Assembly: GCF_029814935.1 (NCBI RefSeq)
Contig: NZ_CP104582.1
Coordinates: 1,116,001 to 1,180,000, forward strand
Direction of reading: 5' to 3'
Length of the DNA stretch: 64,000 nucleotides
From: Pseudomonas sp. GD03919
GTDB lineage: Bacteria > Pseudomonadota > Gammaproteobacteria > Pseudomonadales > Pseudomonadaceae
The notes under the pieces were generated by a model that saw only the letters and a program-made list of their open reading frames with translations, searched no databases and had not been told where the DNA came from. The position numbers were made by a program, and so were the translations under genes. Positions 14,960 through 23,949 of this stretch are shown here, piece by piece. Each line of letters begins with the position of its first letter. Position 1 is the stretch's first letter.

Positions 14960-15362
14960 GGCCAAGCCGCTGACCTCTGCGGCCAAGGGCTACGGCTATC
15001 GCTGGCAGAAGGCGCGAGCCGATCACCTGCGGCGCAGCCCGCTCTGTGTGTTCTGCCAGGACAAGGGGCAGCTGGTGGCGGCTAGTGTCGTCGACCATAT
15101 CAAGGCGCCGCGCCTGGGCGATGCCAAGTTGAGTGGCGACCCGGAGCGCCTTGCCGATGCCTGGCGCCTGTTCTGGGATCGCGCCAACTGGCAGTCGCTG
15201 TGCAAGCCGTGCCACGACTCGACCAAGCAGCGCCTGGAGAAGTCGGGCAGGGTCGCGGGCTGCGACGCATCGGGCGTGCCGGCCGACCCGAACCACCACT
15301 GGAACCGCCCGGCCCCGCAGGGGGAGGGGGGGGTGAAAAACTTCCGCCAGCCCTCGCTCTAG
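14952..15362 (+). CDS. HNH endonuclease
   Basis: 136 residues from GTG 14952, overlapping the holin stop by eight bases. Zinc-binding pairs CVFC and CKPC surround the catalytic core VVDHIKAP and the NWQSLCKPCHDS stretch. In HK97-like phages an HNH nuclease directly before the terminase genes works with them in cutting packaged DNA at cos. Position and motifs agree with that. Confidence 0.9.
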   Translation: MSKAKPLTSAAKGYGYRWQKARADHLRRSPLCVFCQDKGQLVAASVVDHIKAPRLGDAKLSGDPERLADAWRLFWDRANWQSLCKPCHDSTKQRLEKSGRVAGCDASGVPADPNHHWNRPAPQGEGGVKNFRQPSL

Positions 15363-15437
15363 ACCGATCGCCCAACTCGCTTCGCAACGCCGGGAAAAAT
15401 GGGGGGTGGGGGGCTTCAGACTTTGGAGGGTTGATCG
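15320..15437 (+). other. Candidate cos region with G runs
   Basis: Two G tracts lie between the HNH and terminase genes: 15320-15333 (five G, A, eight G) and 15401-15413 (six G, T, six G). Cos-type phages with the HNH-TerS-TerL order carry their cohesive-end site in this interval. No nick site can be pointed out from sequence alone. Confidence 0.35.
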
Positions 15438-15962
15438 ATGGCCGGGAATGCCAATTCAGGCCGCCCGCCGTTGCCGGCTACCGTGCATCAGCTGCGCGGT
15501 GACCCCAGCAAGAAAGGCATGGCCGCGCTACAAGCGGCTGCGCAGGCACCCGCTGTGCCGGTACAGGCCCCGCCTAAACCCGACTTCCTGAGCCCCGAAG
15601 GCGCCCAGGAATGGGATCGCGTGACCGAGGCTCTGCTAGCGCTGGGCTGGGTCAGTGAGCTGGACATGATGGCACTGGCCTCGTACTGCGAGGCGGTGGG
15701 CGACTGGGTGCGGTTCCGCCGCAAGATCGCCGACCTGAACGCCGAGATGGAGGGCGACGGCGACGTGCAAACCTTCAAGACTGGCGCCCAGCAGATCAGC
15801 ATCTGGCGGCAGCTCGCCAACGATGCCGAGCGCCGCGCGAACCAAGCGGGGGCGTTGTTCGGCTTTTCCCCGGTTGCGCGCCGCGCCATGAAGGCGCTGG
15901 TGCCTCAAGGCGAGTTGTTCCCCAATGCACCAAGAGACGCTGCTGACAAATACTTCAGCTGA
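15438..15962 (+). CDS. terS: Terminase small subunit, P27 family
   Basis: 174 residues. The N-terminus GNANSGRPPLPATVHQLRGD is the usual P27-type beginning, followed by a helical middle (EWDRVTEALLALGWVSELDM) and C-terminal FGFSPVARRAM. It recognises phage DNA and hands it to the large subunit. GGAGGG precedes the ATG. Overlaps the large subunit gene by 38 bases in another frame. Confidence 0.9.
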   Translation: MAGNANSGRPPLPATVHQLRGDPSKKGMAALQAAAQAPAVPVQAPPKPDFLSPEGAQEWDRVTEALLALGWVSELDMMALASYCEAVGDWVRFRRKIADLNAEMEGDGDVQTFKTGAQQISIWRQLANDAERRANQAGALFGFSPVARRAMKALVPQGELFPNAPRDAADKYFS

Positions 15963-17739
15963 TTGCCGCGTGCGTGGCTTCGCCGTCGCCGTGCTGGCTC
16001 GCCAGATTGTGGCCGGCCCGGATGTTCGCAACGCCTGCCAGCGGCACCTGAACGATCTGGAGCACGGGCACCAGCGCGGCCTGGTGTGGGATCAGGCCGC
16101 AGCCGACCGCGCCATCGGCTTCTTCGAGGACGTGCTTTGCCTCAACGGCGGCGACTATGAGGGCTCGCCATTCCAGCTTGCGCCCTGGCAAGCGTTCGTC
16201 GTGGGCAGCCTGTTCGGCTGGTACGTTGACGACGGCGTGCGCCGCTACCGCCTGGCCTATATCGAAACGGGCAAGGGCTCTGGCAAGTCGCCACTGATTG
16301 CGGGTATCGGGCTGTATGGCTTGGTGGCCGATGGTGAGCAGCGCGCCGAGATCTACGCCGCCGCGACCAAAAAAGATCAGGCCATGATCATGTTCCGCGA
16401 CGCGGTGTCGATGGTCACCATGTCGCCCAAGCTGGCCGCGCGCATCGAGCAGAGCGGCCGCAACGAAAAGATCTGGAACCTGTTCTACCCGAACACCAAC
16501 AGCTTCTTCAGGGCCATCAGCAACGACGATGGCCAGTCGGGGCCGCGCCCGCACATGGGCCTGCTGGACGAGGTGCACGAGCACAAGACAGCCTCGGCCG
16601 TCGAGATGATGCGGGCCGGCACCAAGAACCGCCGCCGCGCCCTGGTGGCGATGATCACCAACAGCGGGTCGGACAAGAACAGCGTGGCCGGCCAGTACCA
16701 CGATTACGGCGTGCGCGTGTGCCGTGGCGATGTCATCGACGACACCTTCTTCGCGTTCATCTGCTCGCTGGACGAGGGCGATGATCCGCTGACCGACGAG
16801 GCCTGCTGGCCGAAGGTCAACCCGTCGCTCGACTTCATTCCCGAGGGGCGCACCGATGGCATTCCGGGGCGTCGCTACCTGCGCGAGCAGGTGGTGGCGG
16901 CGCGAGGCCTGCCGGCGAAAGAGGCCGTGGTAAGGCGGCTCAACTTCTGCCAGTGGACGGCGGCGGAAAACCCGTGGATCAGCGGCGACGTTTGGCTGGG
17001 CGCTGCAGAGCGCGTGCCGATGCGGATGCTGCGCAATCGGCCGTGTGTGGCCGGCCTCGACCTGGCCAGCACCACCGACCTGACATCGTTCGTGCTGGAG
17101 TTCTACCCGACCGAGGCTGACCCGCACTGGCGGCTGTTGCCGTACTTCTGGATACCCGATCACGACCTTGAGGGCCGGGAGAATCGCGACCGTGTGCCGT
17201 ACCGCGTGTGGATCGCCGAGGGGCATCTGGAGACGACGCCGGGCCGGGCCATCAGCAAGCTGCACGTGCTGCGGCGCCTGCAGACCATCTGCGCGTACTT
17301 CGACGTGCGCAAGATCGGCTACGACCGCTGGCGGATCGAGGATCTCAAGCAACTGATGATCGAGCACGACATCGAGCTGCCGGAGATGGAGCCATTCGGC
17401 CAGGGCTACCAGAGCATGTCGCCGGCCGTGGACGAGTTCGAGCGTCGGCTGCTGGGCATGCCGCCCCAGGTGCTGGATGAGGACGGTAACCCGCTCGACA
17501 TCGACCTGAGCGAGTTCGAGGTGGTGGAGACGTTGCGCCACGACGGCAACCCGGTGTTGACCATGTGCGCGGCCAACGCCGTGACCACCTCCGACCCGGC
17601 GAACAATCGCAAGGTCGACAAGGCCAAGTCGAATGGCCGGATCGACGGCATCGTCGCCTCGGTCATTGCAACCGGCGTCAGCGGCTCGGCGCCGCCTGGT
17701 GGCGGAACATCCATCTACGACAAGGGCGTGGGCATATGA
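15925..17739 (+). CDS. terL: Terminase large subunit
   Basis: 604 residues, HK97-type. Walker A TGKGSGKS at 115-122; Walker B LLDEVHEH from about 213; C-terminal RNase H-like nuclease with the acidic signature GLDLASTTDL at about 378-387 and further Asp residues near the end (KVDKAKSNGRIDGI). It powers DNA packaging and cuts the concatemer. Length and motif order are complete. The next small gene overlaps its stop as ATGA. Confidence 0.95.
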   Translation: MHQETLLTNTSADCRVRGFAVAVLARQIVAGPDVRNACQRHLNDLEHGHQRGLVWDQAAADRAIGFFEDVLCLNGGDYEGSPFQLAPWQAFVVGSLFGWYVDDGVRRYRLAYIETGKGSGKSPLIAGIGLYGLVADGEQRAEIYAAATKKDQAMIMFRDAVSMVTMSPKLAARIEQSGRNEKIWNLFYPNTNSFFRAISNDDGQSGPRPHMGLLDEVHEHKTASAVEMMRAGTKNRRRALVAMITNSGSDKNSVAGQYHDYGVRVCRGDVIDDTFFAFICSLDEGDDPLTDEACWPKVNPSLDFIPEGRTDGIPGRRYLREQVVAARGLPAKEAVVRRLNFCQWTAAENPWISGDVWLGAAERVPMRMLRNRPCVAGLDLASTTDLTSFVLEFYPTEADPHWRLLPYFWIPDHDLEGRENRDRVPYRVWIAEGHLETTPGRAISKLHVLRRLQTICAYFDVRKIGYDRWRIEDLKQLMIEHDIELPEMEPFGQGYQSMSPAVDEFERRLLGMPPQVLDEDGNPLDIDLSEFEVVETLRHDGNPVLTMCAANAVTTSDPANNRKVDKAKSNGRIDGIVASVIATGVSGSAPPGGGTSIYDKGVGI

Positions 17740-17915
17740 GCCGGCTGCTACAGATTCTTTCCTGGCTCGCCGGGCTGCTGGGCTTCGGCCTGCTGGTCGC
17801 GGGTGTGGCTCAACTCAACGTGCCAGCGGCGTTCATCGTCGCCGGCCTCGGCCTGCTGGCCTGGTCGCTGCTTGCTGACCGAGCAGCGGCTGCCATCAAA
17901 ACCAAAGGGGGCTGA
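17736..17915 (+). CDS. Small two-helix membrane protein (59 aa)
   Basis: ATG 17736 overlaps the terminase stop. Two hydrophobic helices, SWLAGLLGFGLLVAGVAQL and AAFIVAGLGLLAWSLLA, fill most of the protein; the C-terminus is basic. Its site between terminase and portal is common for tiny unknown proteins in HK97-like phages. Function unknown. Confidence 0.65.
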   Translation: MSRLLQILSWLAGLLGFGLLVAGVAQLNVPAAFIVAGLGLLAWSLLADRAAAAIKTKGG

Positions 17916-17917
17916 GC

Positions 17918-19189
17918 ATGTTCTTTTCGAGCCTGCGCGGCACCGGCCAGCAGGGCACGCTGGAGAGCTTCGGCGACTTCTGGCGCGGCCTGATCGGCTC
18001 TGGCGGTGGCAACAGCGCCGGGGTATCGGTCACGCCTGAGACCGCGCTGGGCGTGCCCATCCTGCACAACTGCGTCACCCTGCTGGCCGAGACGCTGGCC
18101 CAGCTGCCGCTGGAGGTCTACGAACGCAAGGACAAGGGCCAGCGCGAGCCGGCCATCAACCACCCGCTGTACGACGTGCTGCGCTACCAGCCCAACGGCT
18201 TTCAAACGCCGTTCGAGCTGACCGAGTGCGAGCAGATGGCCTGCGGCCTACGCGGCAACAGTTTCACCTGGATGGATCGGCGCGAGGACGGCAATGTCAC
18301 GGCGCTGTGGCCGCTGGATAACAACAAGGTGCAGGTGCTCAAGGGCGCCGACCTGTTGCCCTACTACCGTGTTGGCACCGCTGACCCGGTGCCGGCACGG
18401 ATGATTCACCACGTGCGTTGGACATCCACCAACCATTACGTGGGTCTGTCGCCCATCGAGCTGCACGCCGAGACGGTGGGCATGGCCCAGGCCATTACCC
18501 GCTACACCGGCAAATCCTTCGCCAACGGTGCCACGGTATCCGGCGTCATCGAGCGGCCTCGCGAGGCGCCCGCGATCAAGGATCAGGCGACCGTCGACAA
18601 GATCGTCGAGCAGTGGGGGCAGAAGTACAGCGGCATCGACAACGCCAAGAAGGTCGCGCTGCTGCAGGAGGGCATGACCTTCAAGCCCATCTCGATGACC
18701 AACGTCGATGCCGACGTGGTGAACGTGCTCAAGCTGACCGGCACCAACATCGCGCGGATCTACAAGATCCCGCTGCCGATGGTGAATGACCTGGAGAAAG
18801 CCAACTACAACACCATCGAGCAGCTGCTGATTCAGTTCGTGGTGTTCGCCCTGCTGCCGTGGGCCAAGCGCCACGAGCAGGCAATGATGCGCGACTTCCT
18901 GCTGCCGCAGGATCGGCGCACGTACTTCATTGAGTTCAACCTGTCCGGCCTGATGCGCGGCGACCAGAAAAGTCGCTATGAGGCCTATGCCATTGGCCGG
19001 CAATGGGGCTGGCTGTCGGTGAACGACATTCGCCGGCTGGAGAACATGCCACCCGTTCCGGGCGGTGACCTGTACCTGCAGCCGCTGAACATGGTGGACG
19101 TGAGCAAAACCGCCGACCTGACCAACCCCAACGTGCGCGCGCAGCTGGAGCTGCAGCACGCCGAGATCACGAGGATCTTGAGCCAATGA
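17918..19189 (+). CDS. Portal protein, HK97 family
   Basis: 423 residues. Typical segments: GVPILHNCVTLLAETLAQLP near residues 45-65, NHPLYDVLRYQPN, GLSPIELHAETVGMAQAITR, and FVVFALLPWAKRHEQAMMRD near the C-terminus. The portal is the twelve-part ring at one capsid vertex through which DNA passes. AAAGGGGG upstream. Overlaps the protease gene as ATGA. Confidence 0.95.
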   Translation: MFFSSLRGTGQQGTLESFGDFWRGLIGSGGGNSAGVSVTPETALGVPILHNCVTLLAETLAQLPLEVYERKDKGQREPAINHPLYDVLRYQPNGFQTPFELTECEQMACGLRGNSFTWMDRREDGNVTALWPLDNNKVQVLKGADLLPYYRVGTADPVPARMIHHVRWTSTNHYVGLSPIELHAETVGMAQAITRYTGKSFANGATVSGVIERPREAPAIKDQATVDKIVEQWGQKYSGIDNAKKVALLQEGMTFKPISMTNVDADVVNVLKLTGTNIARIYKIPLPMVNDLEKANYNTIEQLLIQFVVFALLPWAKRHEQAMMRDFLLPQDRRTYFIEFNLSGLMRGDQKSRYEAYAIGRQWGWLSVNDIRRLENMPPVPGGDLYLQPLNMVDVSKTADLTNPNVRAQLELQHAEITRILSQ

Positions 19190-20148
19190 AACGCCACCTG
19201 AGAGCGTCCAGCCTGCTGTTCAATCAGCCGCTGCTGGTGACGCCCGACATGCTCGACCTCGGCGTGAGCTGGGCGAACCGGGTCATGCACCTGAACATCA
19301 TCAACATCGGTGCCGGCGCTGGCGGTGACGCCAAGCTCTGGAATGACGCCGATGAACCTGGCTACACCTCGCGCATTGAGCGCATGGAGGAAAGCCGCCG
19401 CCAGGCCATCGGCCGTACCGGCGTCGAGGTCATTCCGGTGAGCGGCATTCTGGTGAGCCGTGGCGCTCACCTCGATGCCTGCGAGGTCATGACCAGTTAC
19501 GAGGATCTGCGCCGCCAGCTGCGCACGGCAGTCGCTGACCCCATGGTCGAACGCATCGTGCTGGACATCGACAGCCCTGGCGGCTCGGCCGTTGGCGCCT
19601 TCGAGCTGGCCAGCGAGATTCGCGCCATGACCCAGCAGAAGCCCATCACCGGCCTGGTCAACTTCATGGCCTACAGCGGTGGCTACCTGCTGGCCTCGGC
19701 CTGCAGCGAAGTGGTCATGAGCCAGACCAGCGGCGTCGGCTCCATTGGTGTGATCGCCAAGCACCTCGACCGCTCGGCGATGGAGGAAAAGGCCGGGGTC
19801 AAGGTCACCACCGTGTATGCCGGTGCGCACAAGAACGACCTGAGCCCGCATGAACCGCTCACCGATCAGTCGCTGAAATTCCTCAACGACCTCGTGCAGG
19901 AGAGCTACCAGATGTTTGTCGGCGCTGTGGCTGAGTATCGCGGTCTGAGCATCGAGCAGGTCAAGGCCACCGAAGCGGCGTTGTACCAAGGCCAGCACGG
20001 TATCGCCGCTGGCCTGGCTGACCGCATCCAGAGCCCCCAGGATGCCGTCGACCACCTGGCTCGCGCCGTGGCCGAGAGCCGCGCGGGGCGTGGTGCTGGC
20101 GGCATCTCGGTACGCGCCCGCGCTGCGGCCATTCAATCCCAACTCTGA
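19186..20148 (+). CDS. Head maturation protease, S49 (SppA-like) family
   Basis: 320 residues. The glycine-rich IDSPGGSAVGAFELA segment is followed by the nucleophile Ser164 in MAYSGGYLLAS, then SGVGSIGVIAKH with the likely partner lysine. It should trim the scaffold part of the capsid protein during head maturation. Lies, as expected, between portal and capsid genes. An SppA-like fold instead of the ClpP/U35 types is one of the known alternatives in HK97-like heads. Confidence 0.92.
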   Translation: MKRHLRASSLLFNQPLLVTPDMLDLGVSWANRVMHLNIINIGAGAGGDAKLWNDADEPGYTSRIERMEESRRQAIGRTGVEVIPVSGILVSRGAHLDACEVMTSYEDLRRQLRTAVADPMVERIVLDIDSPGGSAVGAFELASEIRAMTQQKPITGLVNFMAYSGGYLLASACSEVVMSQTSGVGSIGVIAKHLDRSAMEEKAGVKVTTVYAGAHKNDLSPHEPLTDQSLKFLNDLVQESYQMFVGAVAEYRGLSIEQVKATEAALYQGQHGIAAGLADRIQSPQDAVDHLARAVAESRAGRGAGGISVRARAAAIQSQL

Positions 20149-20170
20149 CCGCGTTCGCGGCAGTCACCCA

Positions 20171-20193
20171 AGCCCGCCTCGTGCGGGCTTTTT
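20171..20193 (+). terminator. Hairpin with T tract between protease and capsid genes
   Basis: AGCCCGC-CTCGT-GCGGGCT followed by TTTTTC. A partial terminator here would not stop the operon but could set the ratio or protect the 5' end of capsid mRNA. Confidence 0.6.
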
Positions 20194-20210
20194 CATGCCC
20201 AGGAGGCACC

Positions 20211-21533
20211 ATGTCCAAAGTTCTACAACTGCGTAGCGAACGCGCCGAGCTGAACACCAAGCTGCAGGCGCTGGCGAAAATCGAGGCCGAGGGCGGCAGC
20301 CTGAACGCCGAACAGCTGACCGAGTTCACCAGCCTGGAAACTCAGATCGCGGATCTGTCCGCCAAGATCACCCGCGCCGAGGCAGCCGAGAAAGCGGCGT
20401 CCCTGGCTGCTGTGCCGGTCGAGGAGGGTGCGCAGGGTGCGCAGAGCCCGCCTGCTGCTGGCCTGCACGGTGGTGAGGGCAAAGAGCAGGTTAAGGGCGC
20501 CGGTATGGCGCAGATGGTTCGCCTGCTGGCTGCTGCGCAGGGTAACCAGCAGTTGGCTGCTCAACTGGCGAAAGACGGCAAGTACGGCTCTGACGTACAG
20601 ATGGCGCTGTCCACTGTCACTGCCGGTGCTGGTGGTGTGCTGGTGCCGCAGAACTTCGCATCCGAAGTGATCGAGTCGCTGCGGCCCACCTCGATTGTGC
20701 GCAAGATGGGCGTCATCAGCCTGCCGCTGAACAACGGCAACCTGACCATGCCGCGCATCACTGGCAACACCCAGGTGGGCTATATCGGCACTGAAACGGA
20801 TATCCCGTTGACTGGCATGACCTTCGGCGACACCAAACTGTCGGCGAAGAAGATGGCCGCGCTGGTGCCCATCTCCAACGACCTGCTGCGCATGTCGGGT
20901 GTGAACCCTCGTGTAGACCAGCTGGTGGCGAATGACCTCGCGACCAGCATGGGCCTGTCCGAGGATCTGCACTTCATTCGCGCTGACGGCACGGGCGTGC
21001 TGCCGAAAGGCCTGCGCTACTGGGCCATTTCGGCGAACGTCGTGCCGGCGCCGGCTCAATCCGGCATTAGCCTGCAGGCCATCGACCTGTACCTAGGCGG
21101 CCTGATGCTGCGCCTGGAAACGGCCAACGTACAGATGCAGGCCTGTGGCTGGCTGATGCATCCGCGCCTGATCCGCTGGCTGCAAAGCCTGCGCGACGGT
21201 AACGGCAACAAGGCGTACCCGGAGATCGAGCAAGGCCTGCTCAAGGGCTACAAGTACGGCCTGAGCAACCAGATCCCGGTCAACCTGGGCGTCGATGGCG
21301 ATGAAACCGAGATCTACTTCGTCAACTTCGCCGACGTGATGATCGGCGAGGACATGGATCTGGTCATCGATTTCAGCAAGGAAGCCACCTACAAGGACGC
21401 TGGCGGCGAGGTGGTCAGTTCCTTCCAGCGCGACCAGACCCTGGTGCGCGTGATCGCCAAGCACGACATCGGCCCGCGCCATGTGGAGTCCATCGTGGTC
21501 GGCACCGCCTGCGATTGGGGTGCAGGCATGTGA
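20211..21533 (+). CDS. Major capsid protein, HK97 fold
   Basis: 440 residues from ATG 20211, with AGGAGG directly upstream; an open frame extends to 20181 but without such a site. Residues 1 to about 120 are a helical scaffold (delta) domain (LQALAKIEAEGG, ETQIADLSAKITRAE) expected to be removed by the protease. The mature part starts around STVTAGAGGVLVPQ, and contains typical HK97-family stretches (PTSIVRKMGV, LVPISNDLLRM). Confidence 0.95.
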   Translation: MSKVLQLRSERAELNTKLQALAKIEAEGGSLNAEQLTEFTSLETQIADLSAKITRAEAAEKAASLAAVPVEEGAQGAQSPPAAGLHGGEGKEQVKGAGMAQMVRLLAAAQGNQQLAAQLAKDGKYGSDVQMALSTVTAGAGGVLVPQNFASEVIESLRPTSIVRKMGVISLPLNNGNLTMPRITGNTQVGYIGTETDIPLTGMTFGDTKLSAKKMAALVPISNDLLRMSGVNPRVDQLVANDLATSMGLSEDLHFIRADGTGVLPKGLRYWAISANVVPAPAQSGISLQAIDLYLGGLMLRLETANVQMQACGWLMHPRLIRWLQSLRDGNGNKAYPEIEQGLLKGYKYGLSNQIPVNLGVDGDETEIYFVNFADVMIGEDMDLVIDFSKEATYKDAGGEVVSSFQRDQTLVRVIAKHDIGPRHVESIVVGTACDWGAGM

Positions 21534-21591
21534 TTCACCGCCCTGCCTTCGGGCGGGGCATTCCCTGTTTCCCCATTCGTAAGGTGATGAC

Positions 21592-21921
21592 ATGAGCAAT
21601 GAAAAAGTAGCGGTGAAGTTCACCAAGTCCTGGCGCGGCTATTCGGCTGGCGAGGTGGCTTGTTTCGGTGAGGTTGCGGCCGATGATCTGGTGAAGGGCA
21701 AGGTGGCCGAGCTGGTCAAGGCTGGCAAGGCGCCTGACAAGCCAGCAGCCCCTGCGCCCGCTGGTAAGGGGGGCGGCAAAGGCAGTGGCAAGGGTGGTGC
21801 TGCCAAGGCCGGCAGCGGCGAAGCCTCCCCGCCGCCCGGTGCTGACGATGACACCCCGCCAGCCCCTGACACCCCGCCCGCCGATGAAGAACCCGGCGAC
21901 GACGACGAGCCTAAACCCTAA
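21592..21921 (+). CDS. Small head-region protein with low-complexity tail
   Basis: 109 residues. The first 45 form a small folded part (VAVKFTKSWRGYSAGEVACF); the rest is Gly-Lys-Ser rich, then Pro-Asp-Glu rich (GKGGGKGSGKGG, PPPGADDDTPPAPDTPP). Position just after the capsid gene suggests a head decoration or completion role; disordered acidic tails occur in such proteins. Ends in TAATG with the connector gene. Confidence 0.65.
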   Translation: MSNEKVAVKFTKSWRGYSAGEVACFGEVAADDLVKGKVAELVKAGKAPDKPAAPAPAGKGGGKGSGKGGAAKAGSGEASPPPGADDDTPPAPDTPPADEEPGDDDEPKP

Positions 21922-22478
21922 TGGCCCGCCGCATCGCGTACACGGGGGCGGCAGCGATCACCGTGGCCGAGGTGGCGGCGCAGTGCCGGGTAGAAGCCGA
22001 GGATCTGCAGGTGGATCTGGTCGAGCTGGTCATCATTCCTGGCGTTACGGCTCAGGCTGAATCGAAAACCGGGGCGGCTATCCGCCAGGCGGTGTATGAG
22101 GAAGAGTGGCCCGAGGCCTACGGCTCGGGCCGCCCGCTCGATGTTGGCCAGGCCGACCAGGTGCTGAGCATCGGGCGCGCGGAGAGTGACGGAAGTATCA
22201 CGGACCTGCTGCCTTTGCCTGTGCACCGGTTGGAGATCGGCCAGCGCGAGAGCTTCTTGCACTTCCCGCAGGGTAGGCCCCCGGGCCGGCTGGTGATTCG
22301 CTACCGTGCCGGCGTTGACCTGGCCGCATACCCGGGTGTGCGTAAATGGTTGCTGATGCATGCTGCTACAGCTCACCAATTCCGCGAAACGATGGTTACC
22401 GGTCGCGCTCTGCATGAGTTGGCGGCATCCTACCTGGATGCCATGCTGGCCGACGTCGCCGTGCCGCCGAGGTTCTGA
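21921..22478 (+). CDS. Head-tail connector (HK97 gp6-like)
   Basis: 185 residues, mostly helical, with the family-like opening ITVAEVAAQCRVE and the segment VIIPGVTAQAESKTGAAI followed by a C-terminal helix. Gp6-like adaptors form a ring under the portal. Assigned from pattern and from its place between capsid and head-closure genes. Confidence 0.78.
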   Translation: MARRIAYTGAAAITVAEVAAQCRVEAEDLQVDLVELVIIPGVTAQAESKTGAAIRQAVYEEEWPEAYGSGRPLDVGQADQVLSIGRAESDGSITDLLPLPVHRLEIGQRESFLHFPQGRPPGRLVIRYRAGVDLAAYPGVRKWLLMHAATAHQFRETMVTGRALHELAASYLDAMLADVAVPPRF

Positions 22479-22480
22479 CT

Positions 22481-22813
22481 ATGGCCTGGAGAGAGCCGGG
22501 TGCAGGCGAACTCAATCGCCGTGTCACCGTGCGTAAGCGTGTGGATTATCCCGATGATCATGATGGTGGCCTGGAGTCGGCCTATCCAGCCCAGAGCCCG
22601 CGCTGGGCGAAAATTGAGCCGGTGGGCACGGCGGTGTATACCGCTGGCGTGCAGACCGATCAGCGCGTTACCCACCGCATCATCCTGCGACACCTGCCCG
22701 GCGTCACGGATTCGCATGAGGTGGTGCGGGGTGACACCGTTTACCGCGTGCGCCGCAGTGCCGACATGAACGGTGAGCAGCGTTTCACTGTGCTGGAGGT
22801 AGAAGAGTTATGA
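22481..22813 (+). CDS. Head closure protein (head-tail joining family)
   Basis: 110 residues, beta-rich: GELNRRVTVRKRV, SPRWAKIEPVGTAVYTAG, THRIILRHLPGVTDSHEVVR and FTVLEVEEL match the head-tail joining family that plugs the head after packaging. Overlaps the next gene as ATGA. Confidence 0.85.
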   Translation: MAWREPGAGELNRRVTVRKRVDYPDDHDGGLESAYPAQSPRWAKIEPVGTAVYTAGVQTDQRVTHRIILRHLPGVTDSHEVVRGDTVYRVRRSADMNGEQRFTVLEVEEL

Positions 22814-23328
22814 GCAAGCCGACCATGGCCGCCTATATGCACATAGACGGCTTCGACACCTTCGAGCGTGAAATCTTCAACCGCCGCCAGGTGCGTGCCG
22901 GCTTCCGCGCTGCGGGCAAGCTGGTTACGGGCCGGGCGCAAATGAACCTGGCACTTGCCCGGGGCCAGGACGGCTACCCGGTCAAGCGTACCGGCACCCT
23001 GATCGAGTCGATCCGCTTCCGCGTTTCGCGCTCGGGCTTCATGGTCAAGGTCATGCCTGAGAAAACCTCGGGCATGCGTGACTACTACCCGGCGTACCTG
23101 CACTACGGCGTCAAGAAAGGCCGTCGAGTCGGAAAGCTTGCGCCGGGTGCTGGCCATGGCAAATCAAACCGCCGTGCGCGGGGTGAGCGTGCATCTGCTT
23201 TGGCGGCTCGCGCCTCTGGTGACTGGCGCATCGCCCCGCGTGACAACTACATCGCCGATGCCCTGGAGGACAGCGCGCCGCGCGTGCGTTCGATCCTCGC
23301 GGCTGCCTTTGGCCGGGCGTTGGGGTAG
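22810..23328 (+). CDS. HK97 gp10-type neck/tail completion protein
   Basis: 172 residues. N-terminal GFDTFEREIFNRRQVRAG, the KRTGTLIESIRFRVSRSG segment and the HYGVKKGRR block are typical of gp10-like proteins. A basic patch (SNRRARGERASALAARAS) precedes the C-terminal helix. It joins head to tail. It is the last head-module gene before the exported-protein gene at 23356. Confidence 0.8.
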   Translation: MSKPTMAAYMHIDGFDTFEREIFNRRQVRAGFRAAGKLVTGRAQMNLALARGQDGYPVKRTGTLIESIRFRVSRSGFMVKVMPEKTSGMRDYYPAYLHYGVKKGRRVGKLAPGAGHGKSNRRARGERASALAARASGDWRIAPRDNYIADALEDSAPRVRSILAAAFGRALG

Positions 23329-23355
23329 GCTGTTCCTTTCTAAGTGGAGGGAATC

Positions 23356-23883
23356 ATGCGAAATATTCTGGCTGCTGTGTTGGTAGTGCTGGCTCCTGCT
23401 GCATGGGCCGATGACGTCGAATATCTGTTGCCGCCTGACTGGGAGGCTACAGATGCGGCGCCGGTAGCAAAAACGCTTGGCGTCACCCGGCAGGAATTCT
23501 CCGCGCGTTTCGTGGCTGCTGCCCGTGAGGTTCCGCAGTGCGCCAAGATGGTGTTGAGTGGTGACCATCCGTTGATGCGTTCAGTGAAGCTGGGGCTAGT
23601 GGACGCTGATGTGCTGTTCAAGGGTGATGGCCAGCTTGAGTCGGTGAAGTTCGTAGCTGCTGGCTCGCCGAAGGATGATGCTTCTCTGTCGCTGATGATG
23701 TGCAGCAGCTATGCCACCATCCGTGCTACGCAGCCGGACATTTTCGATGTCCAGGCGGCGCTTTCGCAGTCGTCGAATGTGTGGGCGCGTGCCAAGTCTG
23801 CCCCGGCTGTTACTGCTACAGGCTTCTACTTCATTGCGTCTCAGCTGATCCCTTTTCAGTTTGAGCTGCGGCCGACGAAATAG
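23356..23883 (+). CDS. Predicted exported protein between head and tail modules
   Basis: 175 residues from ATG 23356 with GGAGGG upstream. Residues 1-19 form a signal peptide (MRNILAAVLVVLAPAAWA, cleavage near Ala-Asp). The mature protein has two cysteines and no family I know. It stands alone: a 27-base gap before it and its own terminator after it, and its codon use appears a little more AT-rich than its neighbours. These are signs of a moron, an accessory gene acquired between the head and tail blocks. A structural part would not need export, so an effect on the host envelope is possible. Confidence 0.75.
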   Translation: MRNILAAVLVVLAPAAWADDVEYLLPPDWEATDAAPVAKTLGVTRQEFSARFVAAAREVPQCAKMVLSGDHPLMRSVKLGLVDADVLFKGDGQLESVKFVAAGSPKDDASLSLMMCSSYATIRATQPDIFDVQAALSQSSNVWARAKSAPAVTATGFYFIASQLIPFQFELRPTK

Positions 23884-23910
23884 TCTGATCATCGTTCAGT
23901 CATCCACAAA

Positions 23911-23932
23911 CCCCGCCCCGGCGGGGTTTTTT
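23911..23932 (+). terminator. Rho-independent terminator after exported protein gene
   Basis: CCCCGCC-CC-GGCGGGG followed by six T. Marks the end of the accessory gene; some read-through is needed for the tail genes, or a promoter just downstream. Confidence 0.8.
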
Positions 23933-23949
23933 ATTGCCCGGAGAAACCG

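Noticed and set aside
15955..17541. 528-codon open frame opposite the terminase large subunit
   Set aside because: Antisense shadow of a well-supported gene.
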